Part shown: positions 35,957 through 43,834 of the stretch, piece after piece
Numbering within the stretch: position 1 is the stretch's first letter
How the letters are laid out: the number at the start of each line of letters is the position of its first letter
NCBI GenBank assembly: GCA_035556215.1
Contig: DATMFI010000020.1
Span: forward strand, 62,001 to 126,000
DNA from: Palsa-892 sp035556215
GTDB taxonomy: Bacteria > Pseudomonadota > Alphaproteobacteria > Rhizobiales > Xanthobacteraceae
DNA length: 64,000 bases
Direction of reading: 5' to 3'
The notes under the pieces: model-generated
Told to the model about the DNA's origin: nothing
The model's database searches: none
What the model saw: the letters and a program-made list of their open reading frames with translations, nothing else
Program-made: the position numbers and the translations under genes

Positions 35957-36430
35957 ATGCCCGCCAATATCGTCGAGCTCACCGAGCTTAATGTCTTGCT
36001 GCCGCAAGGCGCATGCCTGTTCGGCATCGATCTTGGCGACAAGACGATCGGGCTTGCTCTCTCCGACATCCGCCGCACCATCGCTTCGCCCTTCGAAACC
36101 CTGAAGCGCACCAAATTCCGCGCCGACGCCGAGCGGCTGCTGGAGCTGGCAAAGCGGCATAACGTCGGCGGCCTCGTTATCGGCCTTCCGCGCAATATGG
36201 ACGGATCGGAAGGCCCACGCGCGCAATCGACGCGCGCCTTCGTCCGCAATCTCTCGCCGATGACCGATCTTGTGATTGCCTTCTGGGACGAGCGCCTCTC
36301 GACCGCCGCGGTTACCCGCACGCTTCTTGAAGCGAATGCTTCGCGAGCGCGCCGGAAGGAGCTGGTGGACAAAATGGCCGCGGCCTACATCCTGCAAGGC
36401 GCGCTCGACCGCATGGCCAATGCATCATGA
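35957..36430 (+). CDS. ruvX: Putative pre-16S rRNA nuclease / Holliday junction resolvase RuvX (YqgF)
   Basis: A 157-residue RNase H-like protein. FGIDLGDKTIGLALSD has the first catalytic Asp, GGLVIGLPRNMDGSEG the conserved Gly-Leu-Pro loop, and VIAFWDERLSTAAVTRTL the Asp-Glu motif; VDKMAAAYILQGALD gives the final Asp region. The active site is therefore complete. The family processes 16S rRNA 5' ends and was named for resolvase activity in some members. Confidence 0.92.
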   Translation: MPANIVELTELNVLLPQGACLFGIDLGDKTIGLALSDIRRTIASPFETLKRTKFRADAERLLELAKRHNVGGLVIGLPRNMDGSEGPRAQSTRAFVRNLSPMTDLVIAFWDERLSTAAVTRTLLEANASRARRKELVDKMAAAYILQGALDRMANAS

Positions 36431-36452
36431 GTGTTGTCGCCGACGCATTTCC

Positions 36453-38102
36453 TCAGGCACGCGCGAAGCTTCGCCTCATGAGATCAAGAGCAAGATCGTC
36501 AGGCAGCGCATCGCCGTAATTGCGCCCCGCAATGCCGCCGAGCCGATGCGTCGCATAAGCTTCCGCAACAGCCGGTGCGTAAGCCGCAAGCGCAGCAGCC
36601 GAAGCAAGCTGGGCGAGCGCCTCCACGGCACGGCGCGCATGCGCTTCACGATTTCCCGACGACAGCGATTTCTGAATCTGCTCGATTGCCGCTCGCGCAT
36701 TCGGCAAGCCGTTCGCTTCCCGTGCGAGCTTCGTGATAAGGCGCTGTGCCGCCTCCGGTTCGCGCGCGCCGCCACGCAGGAAATCGAGCGCCATGATGTT
36801 GCCTGAGCCCTCCCAGATCGCATTGAGCGGCGCTTCGCGGTAGAGCCGGGCCATCGGGTTCTCTTCGACGTAGCCGTTGCCGCCGAGGCATTCGAGACAT
36901 TCGTACACGAACGCCGGCACCATTTTGCATACATAAAGTTTCGCGACTGGCGTCATCAGCCGCGCATAAACAATTTCGTCTTCGTCGTCCGGCCGGTCGA
37001 ATGCTTGTGCGAGCCGCAAGCCGAGCGCAAGCGCCGCTTCGCGCTCAAGACAAAGATCCGCGACTACCGCGCGCATCAGCGGCTGATCGACGAGCTTTTT
37101 CTGAAACGCCGTGCGGAAACGAATATGATGGATCGCCTGCATCAAGGCTGAGCGCAGAATGCCGAGCGCCCCGATCACGCAATCGAGCCTCGTCAACGCC
37201 ACCATGCGGATGATCGTCTTGATACCCTCGCCTTCGGGCCCGCAACGCTGCGCGTAGGCATTTTGAAACTCCACTTCGCTCGACGCGTTCGAGCGGTTGC
37301 CGAGCTTGTCCTTCAGCCGCTTGAAGTCGAGTGCATTCATCGCACCGTCAGGCGTCACGCGCGGCATCAAAAAGCATGTAAGTCCGCCCGGCGCCTGCGC
37401 GAGCACCAAAAATGCATCCGACATCGGCGCCGACATGAACCATTTGTGCCCGGTAATGCGATAGGCGTTGCCATCGGGCTCGGCGCGTGTCGTATTGGCA
37501 CGCACGTCGCTGCCGCCCTGCTTCTCGGTCATGCCCATACCGAGTGTGACGCTCATTTTCAGCGACGGCAGCTGGAACGAAGGGTCGTAATCGCACGAGC
37601 GGATCTTCGGCAGCCAGTCACGCAGCAGCGCAGGCTCGGCGAGCAATGCACCAACTGCCGCATGAGTCATGACGATCGGGCACTGGTGGCCCTGCTCCAC
37701 CTCGGCCGACATCATCTGCCTTGCCGCTCGTGCGACAAAGGCGCCCGGCTTGGCGAGCCTCGCATCTCGTCCCCACGTCGAACAATGAATGCCCGCCGCC
37801 ATGCTCTCGCGCATGAGCGCGTGATAAGCCGGATGGAACTCGACACGGTCGACGCGATAGCCGTGCGGATCATAGCTGCGAAGTTTCGGCGGGTTCTCAT
37901 TCGCAAGCCGCCCAAACTCCGCCATTTCGGCGCTACCCCAGCGCTCCCCGAAGGCCGCGAGCGAAGCTATCTCCTCCGCATCCGATGTTCCGAAGGCCGC
38001 AACCGCCGCCTGCAGCGCGAGGTCGTCGTTCCACAGATCGACATCGCCGAGCGGCGGTACCTGATTGAAGACTTCATGGGTGACGAAGGCTGAACCCGCC
38101 AT
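36453..38102 (-). CDS. AidB-like acyl-CoA dehydrogenase
   Basis: A 549-residue FAD-dependent acyl-CoA dehydrogenase homologue. It has the AidB-type N-terminal extension (THEVFNQVPPLGDVDLWNDD), the substrate/FAD segment MTEKQGGSDVRANTTRAEPD, and the flavin region LECLGGNGYVEENPMARLYR followed by AIWEGSGNIMALDFLRGGAR. The AidB branch is linked to protection from alkylating agents and can bind DNA; the extra C-terminal helical domain (about 450-549) is the AidB hallmark. Start ATG at 38102, with an upstream AGGCAGGG. It converges with ruvX. Confidence 0.87.
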   Translation of the reverse strand: MAGSAFVTHEVFNQVPPLGDVDLWNDDLALQAAVAAFGTSDAEEIASLAAFGERWGSAEMAEFGRLANENPPKLRSYDPHGYRVDRVEFHPAYHALMRESMAAGIHCSTWGRDARLAKPGAFVARAARQMMSAEVEQGHQCPIVMTHAAVGALLAEPALLRDWLPKIRSCDYDPSFQLPSLKMSVTLGMGMTEKQGGSDVRANTTRAEPDGNAYRITGHKWFMSAPMSDAFLVLAQAPGGLTCFLMPRVTPDGAMNALDFKRLKDKLGNRSNASSEVEFQNAYAQRCGPEGEGIKTIIRMVALTRLDCVIGALGILRSALMQAIHHIRFRTAFQKKLVDQPLMRAVVADLCLEREAALALGLRLAQAFDRPDDEDEIVYARLMTPVAKLYVCKMVPAFVYECLECLGGNGYVEENPMARLYREAPLNAIWEGSGNIMALDFLRGGAREPEAAQRLITKLAREANGLPNARAAIEQIQKSLSSGNREAHARRAVEALAQLASAAALAAYAPAVAEAYATHRLGGIAGRNYGDALPDDLALDLMRRSFARA

Positions 38103-38264
38103 ATTCCCTGCCTCTCTCGGAAGTGGGGATAGCTCCCGGCAATTTACCATGCATTCCGACGTTGCGCTTGCGGAGGTCGGCAAGCAGGTTTAAGCAACTG
38201 TTTTCAGAATGAACGCGTATCCGAGCAACGCCCGCATGCGGGCGACCCCGATAAGGGCCGTACA

Positions 38265-39677
38265 ATGACGGCCAAAACACAACCCGTTCTCCGCCACGTT
38301 GTTTCGATCAACGATCTCACGAACAAGGAGATCGAGACGGTTTTCGATGTGGCGCAGGCCTATCTCGACGAACTTCCCGATCCGCGTCTCTCCTATCGCA
38401 TCGGCCGAAGCACCGACGTCGCCTCGAAATCCATTCTCGCGACACTGTTCTACGAGCCGAGCACACGTACGCGCCTTTCCTTCGAAAGCGCGATGCTGCG
38501 CCTCGGCGGCGACGTCATTACAAGTGCCGATCCCGCGACGAGTTCCGCCGCCAAGGGCGAAAGTCTGGCCGACTCTGTCCGCGTCGTCTCGAATTACGCG
38601 GACGTCATCGTCATTCGCCATCCGCGCGACGGCGCGGCGCGGCTCGCCGCCGAATATGCCTCGATCCCGGTCATCAACGGCGGCGACGGCGCGCATGAGC
38701 ATCCGACACAGACGCTCTGTGATCTCTTCACGCTCAAGCGCAAGCATAAGCAGCTCAAGAATCTCAAGGTCGCGATCTCCGGCGATCTGCGCGGCAGCCG
38801 CACCATTCACTCGTTCGTCTATGCACTCGCCCGCTTCGGCGCGATCATCGACCCGATGGCGGCGCCCGGCATGGAGCTGCCGGCGCATGTTCATCGCCGT
38901 TTGAAAGAAGAATACCGCTGCGAGCTCGTCTCCGCGACCGATGAGAGCGGCACGGTGGACGCGATGTACGTGACGCCCGACGAGCCGCACCAGCAGTCGC
39001 TGTTCTCCGGCACCGAGGTCGATCACAGCGTCATCATGCGCAAGAAGATCGACGCGGTGTATGTCACGCGCTTCCAGAAGGAGCGCTGGGCCAACAAGGA
39101 TCAGGAATATCCGCGCATCGATGCGAAATTCCTGAAAGACTCAAAATATTCGCACGCCAGCGTCATGCATCCGCTGCCGCGCGTCAACGAACTCGATGCC
39201 GCCTTCGATAGCGACAGCCGCGCGATGTATTTCCAGCAAGCCGCTTACGGCGTGCCGATCCGCATGGCGCTGATCTCTCTCCTTCTGTCGCTGCGCAAGG
39301 ATCACAACCTGCAAAAATTCGAAAATGGCTTCGATGGACCGAAGGACGCGCATTACAGCCACCCGCTCACCTTCGGTATCCGTTGCGCCAACAAGAACTG
39401 CATCTCCCACGAGCCGATGGAAGCGCAATACGTCGCCAACAAATTCCACGTCATCAAAAACGGCGCGACTCGCCTGCGCTGTTTCTATTGCGAAAACGAC
39501 ATCGAGCATTTCGTCGTCGGCCACCGCAAACAGATGTGGTTCGTCCCCGACACTTCGCTGCTCTCTCGCCCGGGCGAACCCGGCTTCAAGGACCTTGTGG
39601 CCTTCGCCGCGCCTGAGGATGCAGTCGCGGCGGGTTTCCACCCCAAACAAACATCGCCCAAACGCGCAAGCTCCTGA
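38265..39677 (+). CDS. pyrB: Aspartate carbamoyltransferase with fused C-terminal PyrI-type zinc domain
   Basis: This 470-residue protein joins two parts. Residues 1-340 form the ATCase catalytic chain, which makes N-carbamoylaspartate for pyrimidine synthesis; carbamoyl-phosphate motif STRTRLSFESAMLRLGG and HEHPTQTLCDLF are present. Residues about 370-420 match the zinc domain of the regulatory chain PyrI: CANKNCISHEPMEAQY, then CFYCENDIEHFVVG. The cysteines (374, 379, 406, 409) follow the CX4C...CX2C pattern of PyrI. The N-terminal nucleotide-binding domain of PyrI is absent. A basic tail ends the protein. plsY follows; no pyrC is adjacent. Confidence 0.9.
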   Translation: MTAKTQPVLRHVVSINDLTNKEIETVFDVAQAYLDELPDPRLSYRIGRSTDVASKSILATLFYEPSTRTRLSFESAMLRLGGDVITSADPATSSAAKGESLADSVRVVSNYADVIVIRHPRDGAARLAAEYASIPVINGGDGAHEHPTQTLCDLFTLKRKHKQLKNLKVAISGDLRGSRTIHSFVYALARFGAIIDPMAAPGMELPAHVHRRLKEEYRCELVSATDESGTVDAMYVTPDEPHQQSLFSGTEVDHSVIMRKKIDAVYVTRFQKERWANKDQEYPRIDAKFLKDSKYSHASVMHPLPRVNELDAAFDSDSRAMYFQQAAYGVPIRMALISLLLSLRKDHNLQKFENGFDGPKDAHYSHPLTFGIRCANKNCISHEPMEAQYVANKFHVIKNGATRLRCFYCENDIEHFVVGHRKQMWFVPDTSLLSRPGEPGFKDLVAFAAPEDAVAAGFHPKQTSPKRASS

Positions 39678-39743
39678 GCCCTCCGGAAGCGTTGAACTGA
39701 GCGCTTGCCGGTTCTACGTTAGTTACGGGAGGGCTGGCGCTGC

Positions 39744-40355
39744 ATGGAAATCACCGCTCAACAGGACATTCTTGCGTTTGCGCTCGGCTATCTTTTCGGC
39801 TCGATCCCTTTTGGTCTGATACTGACCCGGCTCGCGGGCCTTGGCGACGTGCGAACGATCGGCTCGGGCAATATCGGCGCGACCAACGTGCTGCGTACCG
39901 GCAACAAGCGGCTTGCTGCCGGCACATTACTTGGCGACCTTTTGAAAGGCACTGCGGCCGTGCTCCTTGCCCGTTACTGGTTCGACGGCAGTGCCGCGCC
40001 GATCGCGGGATTGGCCGCCGGGCTAGGCGCGTTTCTCGGCCATCTGTTTCCGGTCTGGCTCGGCTTCAAGGGCGGCAAAGGTGTCGCGACTTTCATCGGC
40101 GTTCTGCTTGCGATCGATTGGCGCGCATGCCTTGCCTTTGGCCTTGTCTGGCTCGGAATCGCGGCGGCGACGCGCTATTCGTCGCTTTCCGCACTTGTGG
40201 CCTCGCTCGCCGCGCCCATCGTGTTGTTTGTGCTGGGGCAAGCTGAAGCATCCGTCCTCTTCGCCGTGCTGACGGCACTCGTCTGGATCAAACATCGCGC
40301 CAACATCGCGCGCTTGATCGCCGGCACCGAGCCAAGAATTGGCGCTCGCAAATGA
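39744..40355 (+). CDS. plsY: Acyl-phosphate:glycerol-3-phosphate acyltransferase
   Basis: A 203-residue membrane enzyme that acylates glycerol 3-phosphate with acyl-phosphate, the first step of phospholipid synthesis. The PlsY signatures are GYLFGSIPFGLILTRL, GSGNIGATNVLRTGNK and FKGGKGVATFIGV. Five hydrophobic helices fit. In relatives dprA normally follows closely; here 220 bp and then an inserted element intervene. Confidence 0.94.
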   Translation: MEITAQQDILAFALGYLFGSIPFGLILTRLAGLGDVRTIGSGNIGATNVLRTGNKRLAAGTLLGDLLKGTAAVLLARYWFDGSAAPIAGLAAGLGAFLGHLFPVWLGFKGGKGVATFIGVLLAIDWRACLAFGLVWLGIAAATRYSSLSALVASLAAPIVLFVLGQAEASVLFAVLTALVWIKHRANIARLIAGTEPRIGARK

Positions 40356-40390
40356 GCTGATTTTGACGAATTTGACCCAGGAACTGATTT

Positions 40391-40573
40391 ATGCAGCAAC
40401 CGAATACAAACGGCACCTTGATCTCCAACGATTACTTGGCGACACAGAAAAAGCTCCACGAAAACCCGGAATACGGTTGCGTTTCTGAAATCAATTCCAT
40501 GTTGACTAACCCTCATGGCTTCTGGGTGCCGACAAGACCCCGCAAACTGGAGACAGTTTGCGCTGAGAAATAA
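40391..40573 (+). pseudogene. Possible remnant of a phage-type SAM methyltransferase gene
   Basis: A 60-codon frame between plsY and the native dprA start. Residues 10-30 (LISNDYLATQKKLHENPEYG) resemble the N-terminus of phage class I methyltransferases (pattern YLxxQKxLHENPxYG). The resemblance stops after that and there is no SAM-binding motif. It could be debris of an older mobile element. It may equally be chance, since only about 25 residues match and they are matched from memory. Confidence 0.3.
40541..40562. other. Hairpin in front of dprA
   Basis: A perfect 8-bp stem CGCAAACT / AGTTTGCG with a 6-nt loop lies 13 bp upstream of the dprA ATG. There is no T-run after it. It could affect dprA translation or be a remnant terminator. 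Confidence 0.5.
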
Positions 40574-40575
40574 TC

Positions 40576-40647
40576 ATGGGTGACTTGTTCCAGCCACACC
40601 ATCGTCGAATAAGCGGCAGTTTCAATCCGGTTCGACTTTCTGACGAA
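40576..40647 (+). pseudogene. dprA: dprA 5' fragment (native start, cut by the element)
   Basis: ATG at 40576 opens MGDLFQPHHRRISGSF and then NPVRLSDE, followed at once by a TAG stop supplied by element DNA (40648). The last residues are the lead into the conserved DprA N-terminus; the continuation QRIDWLRLIRTENVGPRTF is found 15.1 kb away at 55786. DprA loads RecA on incoming ssDNA during natural transformation. Confidence 0.85.
40640..40646 (+). other. attL core
   Basis: CTGACGA at the dprA-element junction. Upstream is dprA (codons 1-23), downstream is element DNA. The matching copy is at 55778-55784. Two flanking matches on each side (TT upstream, AGC downstream) are imperfect extensions. 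Confidence 0.75.
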
Positions 40648-40718
40648 TAGCAGAACTAGCTAGTTGAAACATAGGTTTTGCTTATGTTTCCTATGCTTCG
40701 GAACTCAGAACAAAAGTT

Positions 40719-40738
40719 TTGGCAACGTCTCTGGCAAC
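40719..40738 (+). repeat. Possible integrase arm-type sites, left
   Basis: TTGGCAAC (40719-40726) and CTGGCAAC (40731-40738), 12 bp apart. Two similar octamers occur inside the right end at 55628-55645 in the same orientation. Repeated short sites flanking the core are how lambda-type integrases bind att arms. Confidence 0.4.
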
Positions 40739-40746
40739 AAGAGACG
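40726..40746 (-). terminator. Weak terminator of the left-end minus-strand gene
   Basis: A perfect 7-bp stem CGTCTCT / AGAGACG with a 7-nt loop immediately follows the stop of the 40749 gene. On the minus strand TTGCCAAAACTTTTG follows, a poor T-run. It overlaps the possible arm sites. Confidence 0.4.
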
Positions 40747-40748
40747 AA

Positions 40749-41147
40749 TTACGCCGCCGCTTTGAATTTATCCCAGATCCTTTTCTGCTTCCTGTTCTCT
40801 CCCGGCACGCCCTGCTGGGCCGCTGGAACAAGATCGAGCAGCAGCGAACAAACGAGCTTGGAGTCCACTTCACCGGCGGGCGTTATTTCACACAGAACTT
40901 TGCACTGATACAGCGCGAGCCACGCTTTAATGCGCACCCCCAGAGGGGTTGTGGCCCTTAGCTTAATAGCCGCATCACAACAATCAAACGCGTCATTGCA
41001 GGCTACGCTCCAAGGGCCATCATCGGTGTGGTCATTCTTATACTGCACCTGCCGCTCAAGAGCGTCGGCAAACTTGCGGCCTAACTCGATCAGGTCTTCG
41101 TCGCCGTGCTGGAGAAATTCGGGTATGTTTTCAAGAGCCTTGGCCAT
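40749..41147 (-). CDS. Phage-element protein of unknown function (132 aa)
   Basis: Start MAKALENIPEFLQHGDEDLI at 41147, 4 bp behind a strong GGAGGT. The protein is acidic in its first half and mostly helical, with several Cys (for example SVACNDAFDCCDAAIK and YQCKVLCEI), no membrane helix and no recognised domain. It is the outermost gene at the left end, facing attL. Cysteine clusters could bind metal, but no CXXC pattern is evident. Confidence 0.6.
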   Translation of the reverse strand: MAKALENIPEFLQHGDEDLIELGRKFADALERQVQYKNDHTDDGPWSVACNDAFDCCDAAIKLRATTPLGVRIKAWLALYQCKVLCEITPAGEVDSKLVCSLLLDLVPAAQQGVPGENRKQKRIWDKFKAAA

Positions 41148-41258
41148 ATGGACCTCCATTGGCTTGGGTTAGGCCCGTTGTTGGCGCTACACCGCCTAAA
41201 CGGGCCGCTTGCTATCACAAGCTTGAATTAGGATACTCCTATTTTGGAAAAGCGCAAC

Positions 41259-41456
41259 ATGAAATCGGATAAACCAAAACACGGGGGAAGGCGTAAGGGA
41301 GCTGGCCGACCGGCTACGGGCCGCGACCCTATGCGCGGTATCCGTATGCCGCCTTCTATGTACGATGCGATTTTGAAATGGGCCAAAAGGCAGCCCGATC
41401 ATCCGACTTTCGCGGAGGCGGTTAGGCGTATAATCTCAAAGGCGTTGGGACTGTAA
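41259..41456 (+). CDS. Small basic DNA-binding-like protein (GRRKGAGRP type)
   Basis: A 65-residue protein starting MKSDKPKHGGRRKGAGRPAT. The arginine-rich GGRRKGAGRP lead and a following helical region (PSMYDAILKWAKRQPDHPTF, then AEAVRRIISKALGL) are typical of small phage and plasmid regulators with a ribbon-helix-helix-like or AT-hook-like region. A TTG start at 41244 would add five residues. It could be the element's regulator, but this is a guess. Confidence 0.55.
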   Translation: MKSDKPKHGGRRKGAGRPATGRDPMRGIRMPPSMYDAILKWAKRQPDHPTFAEAVRRIISKALGL

Positions 41457-41536
41457 TAGAATTGCGCACACAAAGTCCGCGATCATCTTGCTGCAATTCG
41501 CAGATAATACGAACCGGAAAAGATATAGGTGCCGTT

Positions 41537-41713
41537 ATGCGCAACCAGTGGGAATATTACATCGCACGGGCAAGAATAAACAATTTAGATTGGTTCGGCG
41601 ACGAGTTAAAAAGGCTTGGCTCGATGGGCTGGGAGTTGGTGCAGGTTTTGCCGGCCGAAAATGAGGATCATCTCCCCATTGCAATTTTTAAGCGCTCCAG
41701 AGCAATCGGATAA
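41537..41713 (+). CDS. Small DUF4177-like protein
   Basis: A 58-residue protein: MRNQWEYYIARARINNLDWF, then GDELKRLGSMGWELVQVLPA. The WEYY...GWELV pattern with beta-strand/helix/strand spacing is that of DUF4177. The longer upstream frame is unlikely coding. The function of the family is unknown; members are common in phages and plasmids. Confidence 0.6.
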   Translation: MRNQWEYYIARARINNLDWFGDELKRLGSMGWELVQVLPAENEDHLPIAIFKRSRAIG

Positions 41714-41743
41714 TGCGTTTACCCGACTGAGATGCATTTTCTG

Positions 41744-41759
41744 TTTTTTTTGGGGGGGG
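41744..41759 (+). repeat. T8G8 homopolymer pair at a ribosome-binding site
   Basis: Eight T followed by eight G, directly before TGAAAAATG. The G-tract supplies the Shine-Dalgarno of the next gene (start at 41766). A change in tract length would alter SD spacing. Confidence 0.8.
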
Positions 41760-41765
41760 TGAAAA

Positions 41766-42308
41766 ATGTCGTTTGAGTTATGGTTGATATTTTCGACGGT
41801 TGCTGGACCAGTAATTGCTGTTCAAACTCAGAAATGGATCGAGAGGGCCACCGAACGACAACAAACTCGTCGTCGCATATTTGAATCTCTTATGTCTAAT
41901 CGAGCTACCCGTCTCAATGATGAATTTATTCGGTCTCTCAATCTTATTGATTTAGTTTTTACTCGAAAAAAGGATCAACGAGTTACCCACGCATGGCGCG
42001 CATTATTCGGGGAACTTAATAACCCGATTGTAAATGCAGATGAAAATGACGCGCGTAGGAGTAATGACCGAATCGATGATCGCCTAGTACACCTACTAAA
42101 GGAGATGTCGCTAGTTGTGGGTCTATCTAACTTTTCTGACGAGCAAATTAGGCGGGGAATTTATTATCCGATGGGACGGGTAAACTTGGAGGGTACCCAG
42201 ATGGCAGTCCTGCTTGGAGTGCGCGATTTACTGCAGGGACGAACCGCATTGCCAATGAAGGTAACCGAATTCCCGCCTTCTGGTGATGGCAACGAAGAAA
42301 AAAAATAA
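41766..42308 (+). CDS. DUF6680-like membrane-anchored protein
   Basis: A 180-residue protein with one N-terminal hydrophobic helix (LWLIFSTVAGPVIAVQ), then TQKWIERATERQQTRRRIFE and LMSNRATRLNDEFIRSLNLI, the pattern of the DUF6680 family (short TM, basic coiled region, then an ATRLxxxHxxALNxID-like core). The C-terminal half is predicted helical. The base composition is AT-rich compared with host genes, which suggests recent transfer. Function unknown; as cargo of the element it is a candidate accessory or defence gene. Confidence 0.6.
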   Translation: MSFELWLIFSTVAGPVIAVQTQKWIERATERQQTRRRIFESLMSNRATRLNDEFIRSLNLIDLVFTRKKDQRVTHAWRALFGELNNPIVNADENDARRSNDRIDDRLVHLLKEMSLVVGLSNFSDEQIRRGIYYPMGRVNLEGTQMAVLLGVRDLLQGRTALPMKVTEFPPSGDGNEEKK

Positions 42309-42438
42309 CAATTCCGGGGTCGTCCCGGTTGGAATTCGCCTCGTGTTTAGTCAGCGAAGCACTTTATGGAAGTTGAGGGCGGTAAGACCCAATATTCCTG
42401 AATTTATTCACAGAATTGGTTTTGACTTGGGGTGAAAA

Positions 42439-42711
42439 ATGATATTAGAACAAAACGAGAACTCAGTAAGTTATATCCTGCAACAAATGCGGAGCGCAGC
42501 CGTGCGCGACGATGACCGATTCATTGCCGATGTGATGGACGCCCTGCAGGATTTCCGCAGGGTGCGCGGGCACTCGACTCCGCTTGCGAGAGACGTTGCT
42601 TATTCCGGCGCGAATTTTATCCTGAAGCGATTGAAGTCTCGCGGCTGGCAGTTCTCCCCGCCCCTGATGCCGATGGTCGGTGGGCTGACAGGAGCGCGAA
42701 AGAAAGATTAA
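42439..42711 (+). CDS. Unknown cargo protein (90 aa)
   Basis: Starts MILEQNENSVSYILQQMRSA behind GGGGTGAAAA, the same ribosome-site context as the 41766 gene. The rest is soluble and mixed (DDDRFIADVMDALQDFRRV, then a Pro-rich C-terminal tail). No family recognised. It precedes a second small gene on the same strand by 35 bp, so the two are probably one unit. Confidence 0.5.
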   Translation: MILEQNENSVSYILQQMRSAAVRDDDRFIADVMDALQDFRRVRGHSTPLARDVAYSGANFILKRLKSRGWQFSPPLMPMVGGLTGARKKD

Positions 42712-42746
42712 AACTCTGAACCAACCAATGTGAGAGCGGAACGCAA

Positions 42747-43037
42747 ATGTTCTCCTGGCTTACCAAACGCCGCGCCCTCATAGTCGCAGAAGCTGATGAG
42801 TTCATGGAAGCTTACGGAAACGAAGCTTATTGGAAAGCACGCGAGGAACAGCGGGAAGCCAGGAAAAACCGCGACTACATTCGCGAAAAATTTCTGGCAA
42901 AAGTCTGCCTTGAAATTGCTAAGCGCACCGAATTTGAGGTTGGGCTAGATACAGCCACTCGATATTTAGAAGAACCACAAGCATCGTATGATGCTGGGCC
43001 GGGTATCATCCGAAATCCGGGCACCACATTACATTAG
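42747..43037 (+). CDS. Unknown cargo protein (96 aa)
   Basis: MFSWLTKRRALIVAEADEFM, then a highly charged helical stretch (WKAREEQREARKNRDYIREK) and an acidic C-terminus. It looks like a cytoplasmic helical protein. No catalytic motif or named family is seen. Probably cotranscribed with the gene at 42439. Confidence 0.5.
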   Translation: MFSWLTKRRALIVAEADEFMEAYGNEAYWKAREEQREARKNRDYIREKFLAKVCLEIAKRTEFEVGLDTATRYLEEPQASYDAGPGIIRNPGTTLH

Positions 43038-43061
43038 GTTTTCGGCAACTCGTTTTTGTTG

Positions 43062-43250
43062 TTAGCGGCGCTGTTTCTTCGCGGCCAGTTTCTTCGCGTA
43101 TGCGATGAGCGCTTTGCGATCAATAGGCGAGCGAATTTTCTGAAACGCCCGAATTAGCTGAAGCCCTTCACGCGCTTCTTTGTTAGCAGTTTTCTCTTCG
43201 CGACTAGGCTGCGCGACGACTTTCCGTTTCAACTGCACAATAATCGCCAT
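43062..43250 (-). CDS. Small basic protein of unknown function (62 aa)
   Basis: MAIIVQLKRKVVAQPSREEK, then AREGLQLIRAFQKIRSPIDR and KALIAYAKKLAAKKQRR. Strongly basic and helical, reminiscent of small phage proteins of the repressor-fragment type, but no helix-turn-helix can be assigned. It faces the gene at 42747 and is divergent from the one at 43442 across a 190-bp AT-rich gap, where both promoters probably lie. Confidence 0.45.
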   Translation of the reverse strand: MAIIVQLKRKVVAQPSREEKTANKEAREGLQLIRAFQKIRSPIDRKALIAYAKKLAAKKQRR

Positions 43251-43441
43251 CCCATCCCCCGGTGGTCAATTAATCAGATTTGTTTTTTTTGGATTTGAAT
43301 TGCGTCAAAAGTTATAGTGCAAAGATATTCTACTCGCGTGGTATTTCAAGCGGTTTCGCAGTGCGGTAATTGTAACGTTTCCAATTTTTTTTAATTTTCA
43401 GATAAGCTTTCATTGGTGCGATTCTACCATGGGGGAATATC

Positions 43442-43639
43442 ATGGCCTCACTGAACGAAATTAAGGACTTGCGTCAAAAGGCAATAGAGTTTGCTAATCG
43501 CTCAGATAAAGCTGGATATCCTACCCTAAAATATCTGTTCGAAATGGCCGCCAGTGAAGCTGACATTCAGATTATCAAAATTCACTACCGGGAGCGCAAG
43601 CAAAACCGGGGAGTCACGAAGCTAAGACGCATCAGCTGA
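43442..43639 (+). CDS. Unknown small protein (65 aa)
   Basis: MASLNEIKDLRQKAIEFANR, then SDKAGYPTLKYLFEMAASEA, with a basic tail ending in VTKLRRIS. Helical, soluble. It has a good GGGGGAA upstream and a clear terminator 40 bp past the stop. No family recognised. Confidence 0.5.
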   Translation: MASLNEIKDLRQKAIEFANRSDKAGYPTLKYLFEMAASEADIQIIKIHYRERKQNRGVTKLRRIS

Positions 43640-43678
43640 TTGCGCGAGGTCGGTTAGTACGCCCAAACAATCTCAAGG

Positions 43679-43715
43679 GCCGCAGTCCGTCATCGGATAC
43701 TGCGGCTCTTTGCAT
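43679..43715 (+). terminator. Terminator separating cargo and structural genes
   Basis: GCCGCAGT pairs with ACTGCGGC, extended by CCG/CGG around TCAT (with a 2-nt bulge), followed by TCTTTGCATTATTTAA. It follows the last plus-strand cargo gene and faces the end of the minus-strand structural operon. Confidence 0.75.
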
Positions 43716-43834
43716 TATTTAATTCGTATTATTGAGGTTCGTCGTGAGAATTGTTCATAGCCACTCACTCCACGTTACTTGAGCAACGCATTGCGCGTTA
43801 TTTAGAACTGGCAATAGAAAGCTAAAATGCGGAA

